A DNA stretch of 64,000 bases from Geminocystis sp. NIES-3708 (GCF_001548095.1 NZ_AP014815.1:1549656-1613655), one strand, 5' to 3'; counted from the stretch's first letter, positions 27,907 to 38,870 are shown. Numbers and translations: made by a program. Notes: generated from the sequence alone by a model not told the origin.

Positions 27907-29997
27907 ATGGAAAAATTTTATGACCTAATTCCCGATAGTCCTCTTCTTACTTTTACTATTTTATTATTAGTTATTGTCACTATTCCCCCTCTTTTTGAAA
28001 AAATCAAACTACCCGGATTAGTAGGTTTATTAGTCGCAGGAGTTATTTTGGGAAATGATGGTTTTGGTTTGTTAGATAAAGAGAGTGAATCTATTAAACT
28101 TTTAGCCGACATTGGTAAAATTTATTTAATGTTTGTGGCAGGGTTAGAGATTGATTTAGCAGATTTTCGTAAGAGTAAAAATCGTTCTTTAACTTTTGGT
28201 TTTTGTACTTTTATCGTACCTTTAATTATGGGTACTTTAGTGGGTTTAACCTTTAATATGGGCATAAATTCTTCTATTTTATTAGGTTCATTATTAGCTT
28301 CTCATACTCTCTTAGGTTATCCCATTGTCAATCGTTTAGGGGTAGTGGGAAATGAAGCAGTTGTCATCACTATTGGTGCAACTATTTTTACAGATATTGG
28401 TGCTTTATTGGTTTTAGCTATTTGTGTTTCTATTCACGGCGGAGAATTTACTTTAGCTACTTTAATTTTTCAATTAGTGAGTTTAGCCTTTTATTCCTTT
28501 GTGATTTTATATGGTTTTGATAAAGCTGGGAAAGAATATTTTAGGCGTACAGGCGACGAGGAAAGTAATCAATTTTTATTCGTTTTATTAGCAGTTTTTC
28601 TTGCTTCTGTGGGAGCACAAATGATTAATGTAGATAAAATTGTTGGTGCATTTTTAGCTGGTTTAGCAGTTAATGATGTTGTAGGAAAAGGACCAGTTAA
28701 AGAAAAAGTTGAATTTGTAGGTAGCACTTTATTTATACCATGTTTTTTCGTTTCCATCGGATTAATTTTAAATATTTCGGGTTTTATTGACACTTTAAGT
28801 AGCGATTTTTTCCTTACCATTGCTATTGTTGGTGGTTTATTTTTAAGTAAATTTATTGCGGCATTAATACCTAAATTTTTGTATAAATATAATTGGGATC
28901 AATGTATGACAATGTGGTCTTTATCCTTACCTCAAGTAGCGGCAACTTTAGCGGCAACCTTAGTGGGAGTTAACGCTGGTTTATTGTCAGACTCAGTTTT
29001 TAACGTTGTTATTGTGATGATGTTAGTTACTTCTGTATCAGGCCCCATTATAACAGGTAAATTTGCCCGTAATTTATTTAATCCTACTGTAGATGTTGCA
29101 TTAATCGAACCATTAGAGATTCAAGAGTCTTCAGAATTAGCTAAGGAAGAAACTTTTAAAGAGCATAATTTAATAGATTCTTTTTCCATTGTTGTACCGA
29201 TTGCTAATCCTCATACAGAAAAGTTACTCATTGAAATTGGCGCAATTTTGGCACGTCATGAAAAAGGCTCTATCATACCTTTATCTATAGTAAAAGCTCA
29301 TGTTCACATGGATGAGCCAGAATTGAAAATCGCCCTAAATCATAGCCATAAATTACTAACTAGAAGTGTCAAATATAGTCAAGATTTACAAGTATCTGTT
29401 AAACCAATTATTCGCATTGATGATGATTTAGCCGAAGCCATTAGCCGAGTTGCAAAAGAAAATCAAGCTAACTTAATTGTGATGGGTTGGAGTCCAAATA
29501 CTACTATTCAAGCTCGTTTATTTGGTAATTTAATTGATAATGTATTTTGGGCTTCTCATTGTCCTGTTGCTGTGATAAAAATATTAGATGAACCAAATGA
29601 CATACACCAAATCTTAGTACCTGTTAAAAACTTAGATCAAAAAACTCTCAATATCATTCGTTTTGCTTCTATCTTTGCTGGTAATAATCAAGGTAGTCTT
29701 ACCCTACTTCACGTACACGATCGCAAAATTAATAAAAATCAAATAGAAACCTTTAAGTCAGCTTTAAGTATTGCGGTGGAAAAAATAGCTACTCAAATTC
29801 CTATTACCATTAAAACATTACGTTATCCAGATACTGCTCAAGCTATTATTCATACTGCCCAGAAATATGATTTTGATTTAGTTATCTTACGCTCTGTTCG
29901 TCGTCGTACTGCGGGAGGTTTGGCAGTAAGTGATGTAACCACGGAAGTAGTTAGACAACTTACTCGCTCAGTCATAATCTTTGGTGAGCCATATTAG
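27907..29997 (+). CDS. CPA2 cation:proton antiporter with C-terminal Usp domains
   Basis: 696 residues. About 12 membrane helices in residues 1-395 (LPGLVGLLVAGVILGNDGFG, SHTLLGYPIVNRLGVVGNE, KIVGAFLAGLAVND), typical of the KefB/NapA (CPA2) group. The C-terminal ~280 residues hold two universal-stress-protein-like repeats (VVPIANPHTEK..., ILVPVKNLDQK...). Moves Na+ or K+ against H+; the Usp part probably binds nucleotide and regulates transport. Monocistronic. Confidence 0.88.
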   Translation: MEKFYDLIPDSPLLTFTILLLVIVTIPPLFEKIKLPGLVGLLVAGVILGNDGFGLLDKESESIKLLADIGKIYLMFVAGLEIDLADFRKSKNRSLTFGFCTFIVPLIMGTLVGLTFNMGINSSILLGSLLASHTLLGYPIVNRLGVVGNEAVVITIGATIFTDIGALLVLAICVSIHGGEFTLATLIFQLVSLAFYSFVILYGFDKAGKEYFRRTGDEESNQFLFVLLAVFLASVGAQMINVDKIVGAFLAGLAVNDVVGKGPVKEKVEFVGSTLFIPCFFVSIGLILNISGFIDTLSSDFFLTIAIVGGLFLSKFIAALIPKFLYKYNWDQCMTMWSLSLPQVAATLAATLVGVNAGLLSDSVFNVVIVMMLVTSVSGPIITGKFARNLFNPTVDVALIEPLEIQESSELAKEETFKEHNLIDSFSIVVPIANPHTEKLLIEIGAILARHEKGSIIPLSIVKAHVHMDEPELKIALNHSHKLLTRSVKYSQDLQVSVKPIIRIDDDLAEAISRVAKENQANLIVMGWSPNTTIQARLFGNLIDNVFWASHCPVAVIKILDEPNDIHQILVPVKNLDQKTLNIIRFASIFAGNNQGSLTLLHVHDRKINKNQIETFKSALSIAVEKIATQIPITIKTLRYPDTAQAIIHTAQKYDFDLVILRSVRRRTAGGLAVSDVTTEVVRQLTRSVIIFGEPY

Positions 29998-30221
29998 AGT
30001 TTTGTTGAATAAATTTTAACATCATGTTTTTCGTTAATTTTCTGACAAAAATCTTCTGTTTTCCTACAAATTGATATAGTTGGGTTGCCTTAGCTGTAGT
30101 TACAAAAATAATAATTTTTTGCTCATGTTTTATTGATGATTTTGTGATCGCAATACTCTCAGAAGTGCCACCAATAAGCCAAATAATTTATTTGATATAA
30201 AGATTATAATGATTATCTCTT

Positions 30222-30701
30222 TTAAAATCCGACTTTTTTACAATACCAGTCGGCAGAATTAGAATTGATACAGGCAACACTAAAACTGAGAAAAATACAT
30301 AGTGCAACTACTAAGTAAACTATTCCTATTAATATTCCCAGTTTGTGCTGGTTAATTAATAAACTTTGGAAAAAAGAAAACCCGAATGTAGCACCTGTTA
30401 TCCCTCCCGTTAATGCACCTATTGAACCTAAACCAATCATCGTCATCAGAGGAGCGAGTGATCCTAATCCTCCTCCCATACCCCATCCTTGGATGTTGCC
30501 AGGAGTCCCATAGAGAGGAATAATACAAATCCACATGATACCAACAAAACAACCGACAATTGTAGTGTATATAGTTGTTTTAATGCTTTTTCTGATTGTC
30601 CCAACAATCAAACCGATAATTAAACCAACGATAACAGCTAAGATTCCTGAGAAAAAAGTCCCAAAAAACCATGCCGACAAGATGTAATTTAACATTAACA
30701 T
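30222..30701 (-). CDS. Glycine-rich multi-span membrane protein
   Basis: 159 residues, four hydrophobic segments with GxxxG-type stretches (GLIIGLIVGTIRK, LGSIGALTGGITGATFGF) resembling glycine-zipper proteins. Two starts are close (ATG 30701 and ATG 30695). C-terminus holds three Cys. No family assigned. Divergent from the Fur-family gene. Confidence 0.55.
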   Translation of the reverse strand: MLMLNYILSAWFFGTFFSGILAVIVGLIIGLIVGTIRKSIKTTIYTTIVGCFVGIMWICIIPLYGTPGNIQGWGMGGGLGSLAPLMTMIGLGSIGALTGGITGATFGFSFFQSLLINQHKLGILIGIVYLVVALCIFLSFSVACINSNSADWYCKKVGF

Positions 30702-30817
30702 AAAAAGAATAAACGGATTCAGATTGAATAGATGAGATGCTTAATATGGTAAAAGATAAACCTTGAAAAATATCTAAAAAGTTTAATCATTGATTTTGTC
30801 CGAGTAAATGTTCAAAG

Positions 30818-30834
30818 TTAGGTTACTTAGGTTA
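30818..30834. promoter_or_regulatory. Direct repeat TTAGGTTA-C-TTAGGTTA upstream of the Fur-family gene
   Basis: Two exact 8-mers separated by one base, 46 bases before the regulator start. Placement suits an operator, perhaps for autoregulation, but it lacks the inverted symmetry usual for Fur boxes. Confidence 0.35.
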
Positions 30835-30879
30835 AAGTGGTAGTGAGTTTACTTTAGCAGAAATACATTATAGGAGAAT

Positions 30880-31332
30880 ATGGAAAAATCAGGAGCAACC
30901 GCAAAAAAAATTCGCTCCTTAAAAGATGCCCTCAACCGTTGCCAAGAATTAGGTATGAGACTTTCTCGTCAAAGACGTTTTGTTCTTGAACTATTGTGGT
31001 CACAAGACGAACACTTATCGGCAAAAGAAATTTACGATCGCCTAAGTAAGCAAGGAAAAGATATAGGGCATACATCTGTTTATCAAAATTTAGAAGCTTT
31101 ATCAAGTCAAGGAATTATTGAATGTGTGGAAAGACATGAAGGAAGGTTATATGGTAACTTTTGCGAAGATCATAGTCATGTTAATGTGTTAGACACTAAT
31201 CAAATTGTAGATATACAAGTGGAATTACCCTCAGAATTAATTAAAACTATTGAACAAAAAACAGGAGTAAAAGTAGCCCATTATCGCATTGATTTTTATG
31301 GTTATAAACACCAATCAGATGACTTAAGCTAA
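30880..31332 (+). CDS. Fur-family regulator (PerR/FurC-like)
   Basis: 150 residues. The winged helix is residues ~15-90 (RLSRQRRFVLELLW, HLSAKEIYDRL, GHTSVYQNLEALSSQGII). The C-terminal half has CEDHSHVNVLDT in place of the usual HFHHHL..C metal region and lacks both CxxC pairs of the structural zinc site. This pattern resembles the cyanobacterial PerR/FurC branch, hence peroxide sensing is more likely than iron uptake control; this sub-family call is by memory of the pattern. AGGAGA precedes the ATG. DUF3685 gene follows. Confidence 0.8.
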   Translation: MEKSGATAKKIRSLKDALNRCQELGMRLSRQRRFVLELLWSQDEHLSAKEIYDRLSKQGKDIGHTSVYQNLEALSSQGIIECVERHEGRLYGNFCEDHSHVNVLDTNQIVDIQVELPSELIKTIEQKTGVKVAHYRIDFYGYKHQSDDLS

Positions 31333-31371
31333 TATGCTTTTAAATTAATTCTTAATTCTTCATTATTTACA

Positions 31372-33033
31372 ATGTCTTTCACTAATACCAATAAGACCGA
31401 AATTAATACAATATTATTAGATGATGATCCGATATTTGTTTTAGGATTAAAAGAAGTTTTGAATGGGGAAGAATTTAAGGATATAAATGTAATAGCGACT
31501 GGTAAGATCTTAGATTTTTCGTCTTTATTAAAAGAATATAATCTTACTTTATGGGTGGTATCTTTAGATTTTAATCAATATCCAGATAAAGCTCAAAAAT
31601 TTCTTAATTCTCTTGAAAAATTAAGTGAACAAAATTCTAACTTATCTTTAGTTATTTTAGTTCCTTGGGGTTTTATAGGTGATTTTTCTCTTATTCCTGT
31701 AATTAAAGGATGTTGTTATAAAGGAACTGATGTTAATGAATTGGTAAAAATAGTGAGAATCTGTGCCTCAGGAGAAACTTATTTTTCTATTAATAATTCT
31801 TCAACACCATCTAAAAATATTCATAACTGGTTTTATAATCAATGTCAATTTGGTTTACAGCAAATTCAAGGAGAAATAATTAATATTGAAGATTACATTC
31901 AAGGGAAAAAATTATCAGTGGGAGATATTTTATACTGGCAAGGAAGAAAAAGAGAATTAAAGTTAGCTAAATGGTTTATACGGCAATTTACTCCTGATTA
32001 TACTCATTTTCAATCTAACCTTACCTTGGAATCTGAATCACAAGATATTGGTAACGAAAATGATTCATCTATAAATTTTAACAATCAAATTGTTGTAAGT
32101 AATAATCCAAATAATATTTATGATTTAACTTTAGCAAAAATTAAAGGCTCAGTTAAAAACTCTACTGATAAATTATATTCTACTGATATACTCAAAGAAT
32201 CTAAAAAACAAGAGTTATTAATCGTTATTCTACAAGAATGGATAATGACAATTAAAAATTTTAATAGTATTAATTTAGAAGAGGAAGAATTACCAAAGAA
32301 AATTGATATTCTTATTAAAGATATTTGGCAAAATTCAACTATTAAATTTTTGAGTAGATATTATAATTTTGATGAAAATAATTCTTATGATTTGGTACAA
32401 TTGGTTTTAGAAAATTCTAATTTTTTCTTAACTCAAAATTTATCAAAAATTCCCCTTTTAGAACAAATTATTCTTTATCAAGTTAAGCAAAAAGACTTAA
32501 TAATCGATAATCAACTATATGAATATGATAGCCAATCAGCTAAAGATATTGAAGAAACTATTTTTGATAATTTACTGATCACCATTGCTAATTCGATTAT
32601 GGATTTCACTTTAAATAAATTTGCTGATAACTTAAATATTAAACAAAATTTATTTACTTTAGAGCTAAAATCTTCTCGAAAAGTAGCCATGTTTCGTAAT
32701 AATTTAGTCTGGGCATATCGTCAAGAAACATATTGGCTAAATCCTAGAAATATCTTTGAAGATCAATATCAAATGTTAAAATTAACTTATCAGGGCATAG
32801 AGACTTGTATGATAACTCATCCTCGTCATGAAGAATTAAATGTTATAAAAGGAATACCTTTATGGATAACCATTTCAATTGAATTAAGAGATAGTCTCTC
32901 TAGAGGGATAAAATCTTTAGAAAATACCTTAGGTAAAATTGTTGTTTATTTACTAACAGAAGTTATTGGTAAAGGCATCGGCTTAATTGGTAAAGGTATT
33001 TTACAAGGAATAGGTAAAAGAATCAGAAATTGA
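31372..33033 (+). CDS. DUF3685 / Ycf55-like protein with receiver-like N-terminus
   Basis: 553 residues. The N-terminal ~130 residues look like a response-regulator receiver (TILLDDDPIFVLGLKEVL with the acidic pocket, later LVPWGF and GCCYKGTD near the conserved Lys). A linker with YWQGRKRELKLAKWF follows, then the DUF3685 domain shared with red-algal plastid Ycf55. Function unknown; probably a two-component output of non-DNA-binding type. Between the Fur-family gene and ftsH on the same strand. Confidence 0.82.
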   Translation: MSFTNTNKTEINTILLDDDPIFVLGLKEVLNGEEFKDINVIATGKILDFSSLLKEYNLTLWVVSLDFNQYPDKAQKFLNSLEKLSEQNSNLSLVILVPWGFIGDFSLIPVIKGCCYKGTDVNELVKIVRICASGETYFSINNSSTPSKNIHNWFYNQCQFGLQQIQGEIINIEDYIQGKKLSVGDILYWQGRKRELKLAKWFIRQFTPDYTHFQSNLTLESESQDIGNENDSSINFNNQIVVSNNPNNIYDLTLAKIKGSVKNSTDKLYSTDILKESKKQELLIVILQEWIMTIKNFNSINLEEEELPKKIDILIKDIWQNSTIKFLSRYYNFDENNSYDLVQLVLENSNFFLTQNLSKIPLLEQIILYQVKQKDLIIDNQLYEYDSQSAKDIEETIFDNLLITIANSIMDFTLNKFADNLNIKQNLFTLELKSSRKVAMFRNNLVWAYRQETYWLNPRNIFEDQYQMLKLTYQGIETCMITHPRHEELNVIKGIPLWITISIELRDSLSRGIKSLENTLGKIVVYLLTEVIGKGIGLIGKGILQGIGKRIRN

Positions 33034-33098
33034 CAATACAATAATCAATCAAAAGTAAATTTCTTTTAGTTAAAAAATACTATTAAAAAAATCATAAA

Positions 33099-34973
33099 AT
33101 GTACAATTATAATCATAAATTACGGAAAAATAAAGCAATTAAAAACAAAAAAATTATCAGTTTAATGGCAGGAAGTTTATTGCTATTACAAACATTTTTT
33201 ACTGGTAGCAGTGTCTTAGCACAAGAAAAAAATGAGCAATTTAATTTCAGCGATTTACTGAGAAGTCTTGAAACTGGAGAAGTAAAAAAAGTTTCTATTG
33301 ATCCTTCCACAAATATTGCCTATGTTTATTTGAACGGAGAAAATGATAATAAACCGCAAAAAGTCAAGTTATTTAATCAAAATCCCGAATTAATTGCCAA
33401 AATTAGGGAAAAAGGAGTGGATTTTGTCGTAGAATCTTCTGCGGCTAATACGGCGGCTTTATTAAACACCATGCAACTAGGTATTCTTCTTTTATTAATT
33501 ATTGGTTTATTTCTCCTCATCAAAAAATCTGCTAGTGGTGCGGCAGGGGCGATGAATTTTGGGAAATCAAGGGCAAGATTTCAAATGGAAGCGGCTACAG
33601 GAGTTGAATTTAAAGATGTGGCAGGAATTGAGGAAGCTAAAGAAGAATTACAAGAAGTCGTCGTTTTTCTCAAAACCCCCGATAAATTCACCGCCGTTGG
33701 TGCTAAAATTCCTAGAGGAGTATTACTAATTGGACCTCCAGGAACAGGTAAAACCCTTTTAGCTAAAGCTATTGCAGGAGAGGCACAAGTTCCTTTTTTT
33801 AGCATTTCTGGTTCAGAATTTGTCGAAATGTTTGTGGGAGTTGGTGCTTCCCGTGTTCGTGATTTATTTAAAAAAGCCAAAGAAAACGCCCCTTGTTTAG
33901 TCTTTATCGATGAAATTGACGCAGTTGGAAGACAAAGAGGTACAGGTATCGGCGGAGGCAATGATGAAAGAGAGCAAACTCTTAACCAATTATTGACGGA
34001 AATGGATGGATTTGAAGGAAATACAGGTATTATCGTCATTGCCGCTACCAATCGCCCTGATGTCTTGGATAGTGCCTTATTACGCCCCGGAAGATTTGAT
34101 CGTCAAGTGATGGTTGATTATCCTGATTTGAAAGGACGTTTAGGCATTTTAGATGTCCACGCCGCTACTAAAAAAATCGCTCCCGAAGTATCTTTAGACA
34201 CTATCGCTCAACGTACTCCCGGATTCTCAGGAGCAGATTTAGCGAATTTACTCAACGAAGCGGCTATTTTAACTGCCAGAAGAAGAAAAGAAGCTATCAC
34301 CATGTCAGAAATTGATGCGGCAATTGATCGAGTTATAGCTGGAATGGAAGGCACTCCTTTAGTCGATAGTAAGTGTAAAAGGTTAATTGCTTATCATGAA
34401 ATTGGTCACGCAATTGTAGGTACATTTACCAACGGTCATGATCCCGTGGAAAAAGTTACCTTAATCCCTAGAGGACAAGCCAGAGGATTAACTTGGTTTA
34501 CCCCTGATGAAGAACAAGGTTTAATTTCTAAAACTCAACTATTTGCTCGTATTACAGGTTTATTAGGGGGAAGAGCCGCCGAAGATATTATTTTCGGTAA
34601 TGATGAAGTAACCACAGGAGCGGGAAATGATATTGAAAGAGTTACATCTTTAACTCGTCAAATAGTTACTAAATTTGGAATGTCAGAATTAGGACCCCTT
34701 GCCTTAGAGGGAGACGAACAACCAATATTTTTAGGTAATGACACTGTTAATCGCTCGGAATATTCTCAAGAAATAGCTGAAAAAATTGATTTACAAATTC
34801 AAAAAATAGTTTATCAATGTTATGAAAATGCTAAAAAGATAATCATAGATAATCGTCCTTTAATTGATAATTTAGTAGATCAGTTAATCGAAAAAGAAAC
34901 TATTGAAGGAGATGTTTTTCGTCAAATTGTTGCTAATTATTCTAAGAAACAACCAATTTTAGTTAAGAATTAA
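33099..34973 (+). CDS. ftsH: ATP-dependent zinc metalloprotease FtsH
   Basis: 624 residues, full length. Two membrane helices (~22-42, ~125-143), AAA module with [27 protein letters not shown] and the [13 protein letters not shown], pore motif FVEMFVG, and protease site HEIGHA. Thylakoid or plasma membrane protease; cyanobacterial homologues turn over damaged D1 or control Fur levels. Cyanobacteria have about four paralogues; which one this is cannot be told, though the divergent loop (SKCKRL) suggests a less canonical copy. Confidence 0.95.
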   Translation: MYNYNHKLRKNKAIKNKKIISLMAGSLLLLQTFFTGSSVLAQEKNEQFNFSDLLRSLETGEVKKVSIDPSTNIAYVYLNGENDNKPQKVKLFNQNPELIAKIREKGVDFVVESSAANTAALLNTMQLGILLLLIIGLFLLIKKSASGAAGAMNFGKSRARFQMEAATGVEFKDVAGIEEAKEELQEVVVFLKTPDKFTAVGAKIPRGVLLIGPPGTGKTLLAKAIAGEAQVPFFSISGSEFVEMFVGVGASRVRDLFKKAKENAPCLVFIDEIDAVGRQRGTGIGGGNDEREQTLNQLLTEMDGFEGNTGIIVIAATNRPDVLDSALLRPGRFDRQVMVDYPDLKGRLGILDVHAATKKIAPEVSLDTIAQRTPGFSGADLANLLNEAAILTARRRKEAITMSEIDAAIDRVIAGMEGTPLVDSKCKRLIAYHEIGHAIVGTFTNGHDPVEKVTLIPRGQARGLTWFTPDEEQGLISKTQLFARITGLLGGRAAEDIIFGNDEVTTGAGNDIERVTSLTRQIVTKFGMSELGPLALEGDEQPIFLGNDTVNRSEYSQEIAEKIDLQIQKIVYQCYENAKKIIIDNRPLIDNLVDQLIEKETIEGDVFRQIVANYSKKQPILVKN

Positions 34974-35003
34974 TAATTAACAAGATAAAGAATTTAGAAA
35001 ATA

Positions 35004-35672
35004 TTACTTAGGGTTTTGAGGGTTTTTTCTTGATAAATTCTCAATTTCCCATTGTATATTTTGTCTAGCTTTTAACTCTAAAGTTTTTATAAAGATTTGA
35101 TTAAAATAGATATATTTTCTTGCTAAAATCTGAGCTAAAAAATTTTTTCTTCCTATAGAATATTCATGTTCTGAAATCCAGTAATATTCTTGTCTAATTC
35201 CTTGGGCATAAATTTTATATTCAGAAATTTCAGCTCCTAATATTGCCATGTCTGCATCCAATAAAATTTCACTATCAATATCATTTTCATGGGCTTCATG
35301 GTTTTTAGTTTTCAAGATCATATTTTTAGCTTTATCAATAATTTCTGAAGGAATTTTCAAGGTATTTAATTCTATTTCCATATATTCTGCACTTTTTTCT
35401 TCATTATTTTTACAATGAGTATTATAAATAACATCATGAAACCATACAGCAAATTGAATAGCAATAAAATTCTGTGATTTTTCTCGTAAAATTTCAATGA
35501 TTTCTAAAAGATGGTCAATATGTTTAAGATTATGATAATATCTTGAGGAATTGGAATAATGTTTAACTAAATCCAGAAATATTTTTTTACTAACTTTTTG
35601 CTCAATATAAAAAGGTTGTACTAAAGAATCCCACTTAAGAGCTAGTTTTACTTGCAAAGAGATATTATCCAT
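35004..35672 (-). CDS. HD-superfamily predicted phosphohydrolase (COG4339 type)
   Basis: 222 residues from ATG 35672 (a TTG at 35681 would add three residues). Metal ligands: YHNLKHI, WFHDVIYN (HD pair) and LLDADMAILG. This short HD family is often annotated as metal-dependent hydrolase, substrate unknown. Its ATG overlaps the stop of the upstream DUF4336 gene in the string ATGGATAA, so the two are translationally coupled. Confidence 0.85.
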   Translation of the reverse strand: MDNISLQVKLALKWDSLVQPFYIEQKVSKKIFLDLVKHYSNSSRYYHNLKHIDHLLEIIEILREKSQNFIAIQFAVWFHDVIYNTHCKNNEEKSAEYMEIELNTLKIPSEIIDKAKNMILKTKNHEAHENDIDSEILLDADMAILGAEISEYKIYAQGIRQEYYWISEHEYSIGRKNFLAQILARKYIYFNQIFIKTLELKARQNIQWEIENLSRKNPQNPK

Positions 35673-36885
35673 CAATTTCAATTTTTGTTAACTTAGTCTT
35701 TGGTGGTTTTGCTATCTTTAATTTAATTAACGTTGCCTCTAATTGTTTAATAAAATTACTATCTTTTTGATAAATTTGATCATTCCCACTGGGATATAAA
35801 TTTTGGGGAGAAGAAGAATTGTTTTCTAAAAAAGAAAATGCTTGGCGAAATTGTGTTGGTGTCGCTTTTATTGGTGCGTAAAAATGAGCAGGAATAATTT
35901 GATTAAAATTCCATGTTGAGATTATTGTCGCCCAGTTTATTACTTCTTTTGGTGCTTGGGGTAAAATTAAAGTTTCGAGTATTGGCGCAACTAATGGTAT
36001 TTCTCGATTGGCGATCGCCTCAAAGGATTTTTGCCAATGTCTTTGCCAACGAAAAGGATATAGCCCAAAATAGTTACTAACAGAACGATTAGGGGCGTTG
36101 AGAGCTTCTTTAATTAATTGTTTAACAGAAGTAGTATCGATAGCACTAGGACGAAAATAAAGGGCAAATAAACAAATTCTTTGCCAACCTTTGAGACGAT
36201 TTTCCGTAGTATCTTCAAGATTATCTAAAGCAGTTTCTCTAGCATGAAAAAGCAACGGAAAAGGTTTTAATTCAATAATTTTAGGAGGATGTTGAGGTAT
36301 TTTGATTACAGCATCAGTAACCAATAAAGTTTTTGTGGCTTTATGTAATAGAGCAACTTCAACAAATGAGCCTTGACTTAAATTAATGTCTAAAATTTGA
36401 TATTGAAATTCATCAGCAAAAGGAGACTGTCGATAATCTAAGGGCAAAATCTTTGTACGTCGAGGGGGAAAACCAAGCCAAGTTATAGGTAAATTGATGG
36501 GAAAACTCCACTGACTAGGTGCACTCCAAACTTCGGCGGCGGGAAAAAAACGAGCAAAAGGACCAACAAAAATTTTATGTTCTAACCCTGAACTGGTAGA
36601 ATGTATAATGTACTTAACTTTTCCGTGTTGATTTTCCAATTGTCTAACAAAGTTAACACATTCTTGAGTAGGTGCAATAGGACAATATACTAATAATCCT
36701 CCTTTCGCCAATTTAATAACAGTCATGCGAATCGGCACAACAGCATATAATAAACCATGAGGTTGGTCAAATGTCCAAATAGTATCTGTAATAATTTCTT
36801 GTTTTAAAGTAGGGCGTTGTTGATAAGGATAAAGGGGTAATAAAAACCAAAAATCCCAATTTTGCTCTTTTTTTGTACTTATCAT
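35665..36885 (-). CDS. DUF4336 protein
   Basis: 406 residues, no signal peptide. DUF4336 is a metallo-beta-lactamase-fold relative common in cyanobacteria and plants. Visible: TIWTFDQPHGLLY, RMTVIKLAKGGLLVY, IIHSTSSGLEHKIFVGPFA (the region where MBL enzymes carry HxHxDH, here degenerate) and LLVTDAVI. Role unknown. Coupled to the HD gene. Confidence 0.85.
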   Translation of the reverse strand: MISTKKEQNWDFWFLLPLYPYQQRPTLKQEIITDTIWTFDQPHGLLYAVVPIRMTVIKLAKGGLLVYCPIAPTQECVNFVRQLENQHGKVKYIIHSTSSGLEHKIFVGPFARFFPAAEVWSAPSQWSFPINLPITWLGFPPRRTKILPLDYRQSPFADEFQYQILDINLSQGSFVEVALLHKATKTLLVTDAVIKIPQHPPKIIELKPFPLLFHARETALDNLEDTTENRLKGWQRICLFALYFRPSAIDTTSVKQLIKEALNAPNRSVSNYFGLYPFRWQRHWQKSFEAIANREIPLVAPILETLILPQAPKEVINWATIISTWNFNQIIPAHFYAPIKATPTQFRQAFSFLENNSSSPQNLYPSGNDQIYQKDSNFIKQLEATLIKLKIAKPPKTKLTKIEIDG

Positions 36886-36912
36886 ATTTTGATTGATTAC
36901 GACAAGACTTTA

Positions 36913-36930
36913 GGCGAAAAGTATTCGCCC
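36913..36930. repeat. Inverted repeat GGCGAA-TTCGCC followed by TTACA
   Basis: GGCGAA (36913-36918) and TTCGCC (36924-36929) form a stem; CCTTACA follows, as at 6976-6987. It lies between FKBP and DUF4336 genes. Confidence 0.55.
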
Positions 36931-36963
36931 TTACAAATTAAAAGTAATTTGTTAGTCAATTAT

Positions 36964-37536
36964 TTATTTGATTTCCAATAATTCTACGTCAAAAATCAAA
37001 GTAGCATTAGGAGGAATTGCACCTCCTGCACCTCTAGCACCATAACCTAAATCGGGAGGAATAATTAAAGTACTTTTTGAGCCTACACTCATATTTGCAA
37101 CTCCTTCATCCCATCCTTTAATAACCTGTCCTATACCAATGGTAAAGGTAAAAGGTTGATTGCGATCAAGAGAACTATCAAATTTTTTGCCTCTTTTAAC
37201 TCCTTCTTCTGCTAAGTAACCTGTATAATGTACTGTTACTTTTTGTCCTCGTTGTGGGGTTTGTCCTTCTCCAGCAATGTTTTCAATATACTTTAAGCCG
37301 GTAGGAGAAGTTTGCGCCGTCGATAAATCTATATCCATATTTCCTTTAGGTTTAAGTTGACTAGCGTCTGCTATTAAAGATGATTTTTCAGACATATTCT
37401 GAGTTAGTGTAACATTGTTTATACCTATTTCGTCAGCGATCGCTTCTGGTTTACCATTGTTGTTAAAAATAAGGGAAATTATCAAAAATCCTGCACAGAT
37501 AATCACAATTCCCATGCTAAATATAATTGGTTTCAT
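36964..37536 (-). CDS. FKBP-type peptidyl-prolyl cis-trans isomerase
   Basis: 190 residues from ATG 37536 (TTG 37542 is upstream). N-terminal hydrophobic anchor (residues ~4-25), a linker, then the FKBP domain: [72 protein letters not shown]. All active-site aromatics are present. Folds proteins in the periplasm or lumen. Confidence 0.93.
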   Translation of the reverse strand: MKPIIFSMGIVIICAGFLIISLIFNNNGKPEAIADEIGINNVTLTQNMSEKSSLIADASQLKPKGNMDIDLSTAQTSPTGLKYIENIAGEGQTPQRGQKVTVHYTGYLAEEGVKRGKKFDSSLDRNQPFTFTIGIGQVIKGWDEGVANMSVGSKSTLIIPPDLGYGARGAGGAIPPNATLIFDVELLEIK

Positions 37537-37709
37537 CTTCAATCAAATATCTATATCTTCAGGTCAATTATCAATTGTCTATCACAAATCATCTTTTGTC
37601 TATAATTAACATTCATTAAATATTATTTTTTATCATCATTTTCCCCAACTTTTGTTTATGGAGAGTATAATGGCTGAATAATTTTAATTATTTATTTCTG
37701 TTTAGTTAA

Positions 37710-38870
37710 ATGTTAGACAAACTTTTTGGGAAAAAAAAGAAGAAAACCTCTAATATATCTACTGAAAATTCTACCATTAATAATAATAATATTAATATTA
37801 AAATCATTGATAAAAAAGCAAAAATATCAATCAAAGAACAAAGAGAATTACAGATAGAAAGAAAAAAAAGAATAATTGATGAATTTGATAGATCTTTGAT
37901 TAATTTACAAATAGAAACAGGTATTTGGACTCCTTTATATATTGTTGATATATATGACTTAGATTTTTCTCAACCTCAACAAGACTACGCTCTTTTTATT
38001 GATTGTGCTTTAGATGAATGTTTTGGTATTCATAAACAAAAATTAAAACAAAAAATTTATCGAGAATCGTTTAACTTACAACCAGCAGAATTATTAATTG
38101 TTATTAAAGAAATTGGTGCAGAAATTTTCTTATCTTTCAAAAAATTTCCTTTCAATATTGAAAAATTAGTTGAACTTTTAAATGTAGGTTTTTTAACTCC
38201 TGATACCCATAAAATTCTTTTCCTTACTTATTTTATTCCTCCTATTCCTGATGATTTATATAAATTTGATAATATTACCATTCCCCAAAAATTTGAAGAA
38301 GCAGTCAGAGATATTGTCAATTATTGCGATCGCCATTTTAGCACCGATAATCTTACTTTTGAAAAATGGGAAAAATTAATTATGGGTTTAAATGCCCAAG
38401 GAATGATTTTAAAATTTCCTGACACAGAAAAAGTAGTTAAATTAGATGCAATTTTAATAGAAGATTATAGTGGTATAGGCTATCATCGAGTAAAAGTAGA
38501 AGAAATAGTTAAAGATACCATCGAAAAAAATCCCATTGTTATTCCTTTATTTATTCTATTTTTAGCCTTCTTTTGTTCTGATAAAGATGATACTCAAATA
38601 TTTTCTTATCATTATCTATTTTCTCCCACTGGCATGGCAAAACAACGTTTAATGGAAACAGGAAAAGTATCATTTCCACAACTTTTTAATAAATTATTAG
38701 ATGAATCTTTACTTCCTAATCAATTCAGAAAATGTCTTTCCACTATTTATTATGAAGCATTTATTTTACATCAATATGAATTAGAAGATCTCATTTTTAA
38801 GTTTCGAGAAAAAGCCAAAGATTTACAACCTAAAACTAATCAAGATATTGATTATAGCTACTGGAAATAA
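37710..38870 (+). CDS. Uncharacterised protein with basic N-terminus
   Basis: 386 residues. Starts MLDKLFGKKKKK, followed by an Asn-rich linker (~15-45) and a mostly helical body. One hydrophobic stretch (NPIVIPLFILFLAFF, ~277-291) might be a membrane helix or buried core. No family recognised. Contains a HIP1 octamer (38326-38333). Isolated transcription unit. Confidence 0.65.
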   Translation: MLDKLFGKKKKKTSNISTENSTINNNNINIKIIDKKAKISIKEQRELQIERKKRIIDEFDRSLINLQIETGIWTPLYIVDIYDLDFSQPQQDYALFIDCALDECFGIHKQKLKQKIYRESFNLQPAELLIVIKEIGAEIFLSFKKFPFNIEKLVELLNVGFLTPDTHKILFLTYFIPPIPDDLYKFDNITIPQKFEEAVRDIVNYCDRHFSTDNLTFEKWEKLIMGLNAQGMILKFPDTEKVVKLDAILIEDYSGIGYHRVKVEEIVKDTIEKNPIVIPLFILFLAFFCSDKDDTQIFSYHYLFSPTGMAKQRLMETGKVSFPQLFNKLLDESLLPNQFRKCLSTIYYEAFILHQYELEDLIFKFREKAKDLQPKTNQDIDYSYWK

